From: Helicobacter cappadocius
GTDB lineage: Bacteria; Campylobacterota; Campylobacteria; Campylobacterales; Helicobacteraceae
DNA length: 64,000 bases
NCBI RefSeq assembly: GCF_030688855.1
Contig: NZ_JAUYZK010000004.1
Span: 1-64,000 of the forward strand
Reading direction: 5' to 3'
Position 1 is the first letter of the stretch. Each line of letters opens with the position of its first letter. Below the pieces are notes generated by a model, which had not been told where the DNA came from, ran no database searches, and saw nothing but the letters and a program-made list of their open reading frames with translations. The position numbers and the translations under genes are program-made. Positions 6,207 through 10,720 of this stretch are shown piece after piece.

Positions 6207-6228
6207 ATTTTTTATAAAAAGGCTAGGA

Positions 6229-6504
6229 ATGGACAAAGAAAATTTAATCAAAAAAACCGCCAAAGAACTCGGTATGACTTATAAAGAGCTAGGGATAGCG
6301 ATAGGCTATAGTCAAGAGACCATATCAAAAAGTGCTAGTAGTGAAAAAATCTCTCTGCCACTTCAAAAAGCCTTAGAGATGTTAATCACGATCAAGGATT
6401 TAGAGCTTAAGATTGAATCATCCAATCAAGGTTTGCAAAACGATAAGACTAGGGCTTATGATGAAATGGTTGAGGCTTTGAAGAAGTTTGTAAAATTTAC
6501 ATAA
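6229..6504 (+). CDS. Helix-turn-helix protein, paralogue 1
   Basis: 91 aa from the ATG at 6229; that start is chosen because MDKENLIKKTAKELGMTYKE aligns with MSNEQNLIKK in the paralogues at 6836 and 7483. An upstream start at 6190 would only add unrelated residues. Residues about 5-30 form a Cro/XRE-like HTH (LIKKTAKELGMTYKELGIAI, GYS). After GYS the sequence diverges from the paralogues, exactly where the recognition helix would be, and a helical C-terminus follows. Unlike the others it is not preceded by a membrane peptide gene. Probable repressor. Confidence 0.7.
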   Translation: MDKENLIKKTAKELGMTYKELGIAIGYSQETISKSASSEKISLPLQKALEMLITIKDLELKIESSNQGLQNDKTRAYDEMVEALKKFVKFT

Positions 6505-6546
6505 TTTTAGAAAATTATTGTATAAAATACTTGAAAAAAGTAGTAA

Positions 6547-6555
6547 TGCTATAAT
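6547..6555 (+). promoter_or_regulatory. Extended -10 promoter of toxin-like locus 2
   Basis: TGC followed by TATAAT at 6550-6555 makes an extended -10. No -35 at 17 bp; a TTGAAA at 6531 is only 13 bp away. A strong 12-bp stem (6560-6571 with 6577-6588, one G-U pair) lies at the predicted 5' end of the RNA. Confidence 0.6.
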
Positions 6556-6559
6556 TATT

Positions 6560-6684
6560 CCATAACTTGTAAATAATACAGGTTATGGAAGGAGCAAAGA
6601 TGAAAACCCTGCAGGTTATTTTAATCATCTTACAAATAATCGCTACCACAATAGCGATTTATAAGGGGGTTGGGTTTTAACCCA
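6560..6684 (-). ncRNA. Putative antisense RNA to toxin-like locus 2
   Basis: Minus-strand extended -10 (TGA TATAAT, plus 6691-6699) would start an RNA near 6684 that crosses the toxin ORF. The 3' end is undetermined. Same position relative to the ORF as in the other three loci. Confidence 0.4.
6600..6680 (+). CDS. Small hydrophobic peptide, type I toxin-like (locus 2)
   Basis: 26 codons, beginning MKTLQVILIILQIIATTIAI and ending with YKGVGF: one hydrophobic helix with a lysine near each end. GGAAGGAG lies upstream with good spacing. A 5' stem-loop precedes it and an 8-bp hairpin (GGTTGGGT/ACCCAGCC with TTTA loop) overlaps its stop. An antisense extended -10 is present at 6691-6699. Unlike the other three loci, I find no complement of its RBS in the 3' region, so the self-masking feature is missing or degenerate here. 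Confidence 0.6.
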   Translation: MKTLQVILIILQIIATTIAIYKGVGF

Positions 6685-6713
6685 GCCTTTATTATATCAC
6701 AAGGAGTTATAAA

Positions 6714-6839
6714 ATGGACTTAATTAGTGCAATAGGTGGATTATGTGGGGCAATAGCATTGCTTTTGACTTTTTTTAGAATCAATACCCTAGAGAAACGC
6801 ATCGATAAAATCGAAAATGACAAAAAGGGTTTAAAATGA
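6714..6839 (+). CDS. 41-aa single-pass membrane peptide, cassette member
   Basis: Start ATG with AAGGAG seven bases upstream. A hydrophobic helix (residues about 3-21) is followed by a charged tail NTLEKRIDKIENDKKGLK. That tail is nearly identical in the peptides at 7367 and 8017, while the helix differs. The stop overlaps the HTH gene start (ATGA at 6836-6839). This suggests a membrane-anchored partner made in fixed ratio with the HTH protein, perhaps contacting it through the helical tail. Function unknown. Confidence 0.6.
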   Translation: MDLISAIGGLCGAIALLLTFFRINTLEKRIDKIENDKKGLK

Positions 6840-7087
6840 GCAACGAACAAAATCTCATCAAAAAAACCGCCAAAGAACTTAGAATGACTTACAAAGAGCT
6901 TGGCGAAGCGATAGGGTATAGCGGTGATAGTCTAAATAATATGGCTTCAAAGGACAATTCAACCATTAGCAACCAGATTAAAAAAGCGATTGAGTTATAT
7001 CTTGAGAATCTAGATCTTAAGAAGAGACTAGAAGATTATAGTATTCTAAAAAATGCCCTAAAAAATATTGTAAAAGAGGATTTTTAA
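6836..7087 (+). CDS. Helix-turn-helix protein, paralogue 2
   Basis: 83 aa. Shares KKTAKELRMTYKELGEAIGY with paralogue 1, then differs through the presumed recognition helix (SGDSLNNMASKDNS), and ends in a helical, leucine-rich segment IKKAIELYLENLDLKKRLED that could dimerise. Coupled by ATGA to the membrane peptide before it. Probable DNA-binding regulator of its own cassette; the operator is not identified. Confidence 0.7.
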   Translation: MSNEQNLIKKTAKELRMTYKELGEAIGYSGDSLNNMASKDNSTISNQIKKAIELYLENLDLKKRLEDYSILKNALKNIVKEDF

Positions 7088-7141
7088 ATCATTTTAAATT
7101 ATAAAATATGGGCTTTTTTATAAAAAATAATTATAAAATAC

Positions 7142-7170
7142 TTGACAAACATAATTAATTATTATATAAT
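7142..7170 (+). promoter_or_regulatory. Consensus sigma-70 promoter of toxin-like locus 3
   Basis: TTGACA 7142-7147, 17-bp spacer, TATAAT 7165-7170. Start predicted near 7177, at the base of a perfect 8-bp stem-loop (7179-7186 with 7194-7201). Confidence 0.8.
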
Positions 7171-7177
7171 TATCGCA

Positions 7178-7336
7178 TAAAAACAATTTGAAGTTGTTTT
7201 TAAATCCAAAGAAAGGAGATACGATGAAAGTCTTAAAGATTCTCTTGATTATCAGCCAGATTATCTTTTACCTTGCAAGTAGCTACAAGCTACTCACAGG
7301 GTAACCCCGAGAGGGGGGAGGCTTTAGCATCGTATT
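7178..7336 (-). ncRNA. Putative antisense RNA to toxin-like locus 3
   Basis: Minus-strand extended -10 (TGC TATAAT, plus 7343-7351) predicts a start at about 7336. The RNA would begin AATACGATGC, a copy of the toxin RBS/start region, and continue through the toxin ORF. The 3' end is unknown. Confidence 0.45.
7224..7304 (+). CDS. Small hydrophobic peptide, type I toxin-like (locus 3)
   Basis: 26 codons beginning MKVLKILLIISQIIFYLASS and ending YKLLTG. AAAGGAGAT lies upstream. The 5' part of the message carries an 8-bp stem-loop. After the stop there is a CCCC-GAGA-GGGG hairpin (7305-7316, GNRA loop), then CATCGTAT at 7328-7335, the complement of 7219-7226, which includes the ATG itself. Strong promoter, 5' stem-loop, hydrophobic peptide, anti-RBS tail and antisense promoter together are the hallmarks of type I toxin loci. 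Confidence 0.65.
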   Translation: MKVLKILLIISQIIFYLASSYKLLTG

Positions 7337-7366
7337 AGACTGATTATAGCATACAAGGAGCAAACA

Positions 7367-7486
7367 ATGGAAACTTTAGTTTTAGGCATTGCGGTGAGTT
7401 TATTGACCCTATATGTGTTTTTGCTTGAGAGGAGGCTAAATAAACGCATCGATAAAATCGAAAATGACAAAAAGGACAAGGAATGA
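7367..7486 (+). CDS. 39-aa single-pass membrane peptide, cassette member
   Basis: Begins METLVLGIAVSLLTLYVFLL, then the charged tail ERRLNKRIDKIENDKKDKE shared with the peptides at 6714 and 8017. AAGGAG is seven bases upstream. The stop overlaps the start of the next HTH gene by ATGA (7483-7486). Confidence 0.6.
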   Translation: METLVLGIAVSLLTLYVFLLERRLNKRIDKIENDKKDKE

Positions 7487-7725
7487 GTAATGAACAAAAT
7501 CTTATCAAAAAAACTGCCAAAGAACTTGGAATGACTTACAAAGAGCTAGGGATAGCGATAGGCTATAGTGAGGCAGGGCTTAAAACAGCTATGACAAACG
7601 ATAAAATAAGCCCACAAATGGAGAGAGCAATAGAGCTTTATTTAGAGACTTTGGAGCTTAAAAAAGAGCTTCAAAAAACTAAAGATTTCAAAAATATTCT
7701 CAGAGAGTTTATTTCAGAGAATTAA
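7483..7725 (+). CDS. Helix-turn-helix protein, paralogue 3
   Basis: 80 aa. The first 30 residues (NLIKKTAKELGMTYKELGIA, IGYS) are almost the same as paralogue 1; the following EAGLKTAMTNDK differs. The C-terminal ERAIELYLETLELKKELQK is amphipathic and matches paralogue 2 in pattern. ATGA-coupled to the membrane peptide. Probable regulator with its own DNA specificity. Confidence 0.7.
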   Translation: MSNEQNLIKKTAKELGMTYKELGIAIGYSEAGLKTAMTNDKISPQMERAIELYLETLELKKELQKTKDFKNILREFISEN

Positions 7726-7779
7726 GTCTGTTTAAACGACTTATTTTTATAAAAAAATATTCAAAAACGATTAAAATAA

Positions 7780-7808
7780 TTGACAATTGTATTTAAAAAA
7801 GATATAAT
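7780..7808 (+). promoter_or_regulatory. Consensus sigma-70 promoter of toxin-like locus 4
   Basis: TTGACA 7780-7785, 17-bp spacer, TATAAT 7803-7808. The RNA start is predicted near 7815, at a stem-loop of 7817-7824 with 7832-7839. Confidence 0.8.
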
Positions 7809-7814
7809 TATATT

Positions 7815-7989
7815 ATAAAAGTTGTTAGAAGCGACTTTTAAATCCAAAGAAGGAGACATCAAATGCTAAAGTTCCTCAAAATTTTAGTTTTGATTGTTCA
7901 GTTAGCTTACTGGATAATTAAAATCAAATCCCTCTTTTAGCGGGATTGCCCCATAGTGGGCGAACTAAAATAACTTTAGATTTTGATGT
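7815..7989 (-). ncRNA. Putative antisense RNA to toxin-like locus 4
   Basis: Minus-strand extended -10 (TGT TATAAT, plus 7996-8004) predicts a start near 7989, so the RNA would begin with the copy of the toxin RBS region and run through the ORF. The 3' end is unknown. Confidence 0.45.
7863..7940 (+). CDS. Small hydrophobic peptide, type I toxin-like (locus 4)
   Basis: 25 codons beginning MLKFLKILVLIVQLAYWIIK and ending IKSLF. AAGGAGACATCAA precedes the ATG. TTTGATGTC at 7982-7990 is complementary to 7855-7863, which covers part of the SD, the spacer and the A of the start codon. This repeats the geometry of loci 1 and 3 with a different sequence on both sides, so the complementarity has been kept by paired changes. 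Confidence 0.65.
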   Translation: MLKFLKILVLIVQLAYWIIKIKSLF

Positions 7990-8016
7990 CAAGATATTAT
8001 AACACAAGGAGATAAA

Positions 8017-8136
8017 ATGGAGACTTTAATATTAGCATTAGCAGTTGGATTATTGACTTTGTATGTGTTTTTGCTTGAGAGAAAGCTAAATAAACGCATC
8101 GACAAGCTTGAAAATGACAAAAAGGATTTAAAATGA
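8017..8136 (+). CDS. 39-aa single-pass membrane peptide, cassette member
   Basis: Begins METLILALAVGLLTLYVFLL with the tail ERKLNKRIDKLENDKKDLK; nearly the same as the peptide at 7367. The SD AAGGAG lies upstream. It is ATGA-coupled to the broken HTH gene at 8133. Confidence 0.6.
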   Translation: METLILALAVGLLTLYVFLLERKLNKRIDKLENDKKDLK

Positions 8137-8192
8137 GCAAACAAGAAAATTCAATCAAAAAAACTGCCAAAGAGACTAATAAGGCTTACTAA
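8133..8192 (+). pseudogene. Truncated helix-turn-helix paralogue 4
   Basis: Starts MSKQENSIKKTAKE like the intact paralogues, then diverges and stops after 19 codons at TAA 8190-8192. The stop stands where the intact copies read Lys after Thr-Tyr (AAA to TAA), and the DNA downstream keeps only weak resemblance. The fourth cassette has therefore lost its HTH protein. Confidence 0.6.
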
Positions 8193-8570
8193 AGCATACT
8201 AAGGCACTAAAAGACGAATCTAACGCATCTAAATAGCACTGTAGCTACCTTTGTGATGATAGGAAGGAAGCATAAGGCAGAGGCTTAAAACTCGAGGGGA
8301 TTTTAAAAAGACTCGAGAATTTTTAAGGATGGGTTTAAAAAAATAGCGGGGGGGTAGCAGATACCCCAAGCAGATACCCCAAGCGGGGTGATTGTGGTAT
8401 TTGAGTTGCTTATTATTCAGCCTTTTATCATTCCAAACGAAGATAAAAAATCACGGCCTCTATGTTTGAGTTGTTTATTATTCAAAAGAGATGAACAAGT
8501 TTTTTAAAGGGGACAGATTGGGGATAGGATAAAGTATAAACACCTAAAATAGGTATCTATAGAAACTATA
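8193..8570. other. Gene-free right end of the mobile element
   Basis: No supported gene. It contains a short tandem direct repeat of CAGATACCCCAAG (about 8358-8383) behind a 7-G run (8348-8354), and a 20-bp direct repeat with one mismatch (TTTGAGTTGCTTATTATTCA at 8400-8419 and 8465-8484). Repeats of this kind next to a possible attachment site could be recombinase arm sites. Confidence 0.4.
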
Positions 8571-8594
8571 AATCGAATCCCGCCGAGGACACCA
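8571..8594 (+). other. tRNA 3'-end-like fragment, candidate attR
   Basis: ATCGAAT followed by CCCGC, CGAGGAC, A and CCA reads as T-loop, T-stem 3' strand, acceptor 3' strand, discriminator and CCA. The matching 5' halves are absent: the bases before it do not pair. This is what is left when an element integrates into the 3' part of a tRNA gene and duplicates it. The intact tRNA would lie beyond the left edge. Chance resemblance cannot be excluded. Confidence 0.45.
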
Positions 8595-8762
8595 CTAGAT
8601 TTTCTGCAATTTTCTTAAAATACCATCTAAAATTATTTTAATATATTTATCATCATTTTATCCCATAAATATGGACTTAGTAAGGTATAATCACTGATGA
8701 TTTTAAGGCAATGATTTTTTATAATTATGTAATCTTGATTTTGAAGTATTTGGTTTGAATCT

Positions 8763-8786
8763 AAAGCCCACCAATTGATGGGCTTT
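8763..8786. terminator. Terminator after the HpaA-like gene
   Basis: AAAGCCCA (8763-8770) pairs with TGGGCTTT (8779-8786); loop of eight. It lies just past the stop of the minus-strand lipoprotein gene, with T-rich sequence on both sides. Confidence 0.6.
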
Positions 8787-8792
8787 ATTTAA

Positions 8793-9584
8793 TTAGAATC
8801 TCTTATTATGTTTGATTTCTTTAATATCTTTTTCATAGGAATTTATTGTTTGATAGATAATTTTATTGTCTATTTTATCAAATAATTTTGCCCAGAGTAG
8901 ATTTAATGCCTTTCTTGTTGAATCCGCTGAATTATCCTTTAGATCAGGTCTTGCCGCATTTCCAAATAAGAAAGTCCCAGCATTTGCCTCTTGCGAAATA
9001 CTAAATGGCACTTTAATATTAAATTTTGCTAGATTTATATTCAAAGAATCCATCACTTGACCTGAGAGTGGCTCTAAGAATCTAATTTTCACATTTCCAG
9101 AAATACCATAGTTTCCACTGATGGTTTTTGAAGTTGAATCAAAAGGATTATCACTTCTTTTTGCTTGACTTAACATTTCATCAACATTTATATCACCCTT
9201 GATAAGGACAGCCATATAACCTTCTTTTCTTTCGTTAAAAGGAATATCATTATACTCAACTCCATCAACATCTATAATTTGATAGCCTTGTTGTTGAAAC
9301 ATTTTCTCTATTGTCGTTCTAAAATTAGCTTTAAATTGCTTTTTGTATCTATCAAATTCAGTAGCCTGAGAATTCAATATTCTTCCATTGCTTGATAATT
9401 TGAGTTCTATTTCACTGTCAAGCAAAAGAATTTTTTTGTTTGACTTTGGTCCTGCAGGATTTTTTGACTCAAAAGTAAAATTCAAAGGATTTTTTTGTGC
9501 GACCTGCACCTCACCAACACATCCTACTAGCAACAACACAAAACCCAACACAATTCCAAAACTCAAAAAGTTTCTCTTATTCAT
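8793..9584 (-). CDS. HpaA-family surface lipoprotein
   Basis: 263 aa. N-terminal signal peptide with lipobox LLLVGC, so Cys22 would be lipidated. The body matches the H. pylori HpaA (neuraminyllactose-binding hemagglutinin homologue) pattern: KKILLLDSEIEL, QQGYQIIDVDG, KEGYMAVLIKGDI, FLEPLSGQVMDSLNINL and a C-terminal basic helix. HpaA proteins are outer-membrane or flagellar-sheath lipoproteins linked to colonisation. It starts at ATG 9584 with AAGGAG, 16 bp after the stop of the outer-membrane protein gene, so the two form one operon under the phase-variable promoter at 10463. Several HpaA paralogues exist in the genus; the exact orthologue is not certain. Confidence 0.85.
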   Translation of the reverse strand: MNKRNFLSFGIVLGFVLLLVGCVGEVQVAQKNPLNFTFESKNPAGPKSNKKILLLDSEIELKLSSNGRILNSQATEFDRYKKQFKANFRTTIEKMFQQQGYQIIDVDGVEYNDIPFNERKEGYMAVLIKGDINVDEMLSQAKRSDNPFDSTSKTISGNYGISGNVKIRFLEPLSGQVMDSLNINLAKFNIKVPFSISQEANAGTFLFGNAARPDLKDNSADSTRKALNLLWAKLFDKIDNKIIYQTINSYEKDIKEIKHNKRF

Positions 9585-9600
9585 CCATTTCTCCTTATTT

Positions 9601-10353
9601 TTACCATATCATATACGAAACAGAAACATAAAATCCATTTCCATTTCCACCACCAAGATCAACTCCCCCTACTCCTAGAGCTTGATATAAACTACTTCCA
9701 GCACTTGGATCAGAGACTTTTTTCAGTGTGCTATCAGTAAGACTTACATGAGAATATCCAACTTTAATCACAGCATTTTTATAAAATATTCCACCCACAT
9801 ACATTCTAAAATGTCTCATTGTTGAGCCAAAATCATATCCAACTCCTCCGATAAGACCATATTTTTTATTAAAACTATATTTAACATCAAATGCAACTGG
9901 CACTACCACGCCAAAACCTACAGGAACAAAAGTAGTTTTATCTTGGTAACCACAAGAAGAATAACTATAAGAATAACAACTATAATCAATTCCTGAATAT
10001 CCAAGCAAAAAATATTGTGCCCCAATACCTATTTTAGCCCCTATGCCAAATCTTTCAGTAAAATTATAAGTAGGACCTGCAGCTACATAAAATTGTGCAC
10101 CCATAGAATAGCTATCTTTATCTCTAGTTCCATAAACTGAAGATGATGTTCCTTCGTTGGAATCAGAAATCTTGAAAAACTCCATATCAAGAGCTGCATC
10201 CAAATACCAGCTCCACCCACGAGCATTGCTCTGAATTTGGGTATCTTCAGAAACAATACCTTGATCTGTCCCATCACTATCAACAGATTCTGCATTTACA
10301 AAAAAACCACCGACCAAACAACTGATAAAAAAAGTTAAAAATACTTTCTTCAA
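9601..10353 (-). CDS. Outer-membrane beta-barrel protein
   Basis: 250 aa with a signal peptide (first ~21 residues, cleavage after VNA), alternating polar/aromatic strands typical of a small 8-10 stranded barrel, and a C-terminal GFYVSVSYMIW ending in an aromatic residue as recognised by the BAM machinery. A cysteine pair sits in a loop (YSCYSYSYSSCGY). The start codon is TTG at 10353, supported by AGGAG six bases upstream (10360-10364) and no alternative ATG. First gene of the operon with the HpaA-like lipoprotein. Specific function unknown; adhesin- or porin-like. Confidence 0.75.
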   Translation of the reverse strand: MKKVFLTFFISCLVGGFFVNAESVDSDGTDQGIVSEDTQIQSNARGWSWYLDAALDMEFFKISDSNEGTSSSVYGTRDKDSYSMGAQFYVAAGPTYNFTERFGIGAKIGIGAQYFLLGYSGIDYSCYSYSYSSCGYQDKTTFVPVGFGVVVPVAFDVKYSFNKKYGLIGGVGYDFGSTMRHFRMYVGGIFYKNAVIKVGYSHVSLTDSTLKKVSDPSAGSSLYQALGVGGVDLGGGNGNGFYVSVSYMIW

Positions 10354-10375
10354 CTAAAACTCCTTTCTATTAATT

Positions 10376-10453
10376 AAAAGCAATAAAAAGATATTAATTT
10401 TCATACCTATTCTTATACTATTAGATAATAAAATTTCTGTCTTTATTGCTTTT
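10376..10453. repeat. 12-bp inverted repeat in the 5' leader of the OMP operon
   Basis: AAAAGCAATAAA (10376-10387) and TTTATTGCTTTT (10442-10453) can pair in the minus-strand mRNA, bringing its 5' end close to the RBS region. The loop is 54 nt. It may stabilise the leader. Confidence 0.5.
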
Positions 10454-10462
10454 GAGATATGG

Positions 10463-10494
10463 ATTATATTCTGATGGGGGGGGGGGTATGTCAA
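10463..10494 (-). promoter_or_regulatory. Phase-variable promoter with 11-G tract in the spacer
   Basis: On the minus strand TTGACA (plus 10489-10494) and TATAAT (plus 10463-10468) are both perfect and separated by 20 bp, of which 11 are a C run (plus-strand G 10476-10486). The optimal spacing of 17 would need eight Gs. Slipped-strand changes of the tract would switch transcription of the OMP-HpaA operon. The 10354-10720 gap otherwise shows only AT-rich DNA. Confidence 0.8.
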
Positions 10495-10720
10495 TAAAAA
10501 ATAAGTTTTTTAGATGATATTTTTTATAATTATTAAAATTTTAACTTTAAAATAAATTGGTTTATGGTCTATTATTTATCAATATAACCGAGAGTATAAG
10601 ACTTTATTTTTATAAAATTTTGAATATTTTTTTATGTAAAAAAATGTAACATTTTATAAAAATAATTATATAACTATTCTATTTAGTAATTATTTCTAAT
10701 GCTTGATTTATAAATATTTT

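Noticed and set aside
8348-8354. Seven-G run as a phase-variation tract
   Set aside because: It is short, inside a gene-free stretch, and not within a promoter or coding frame.
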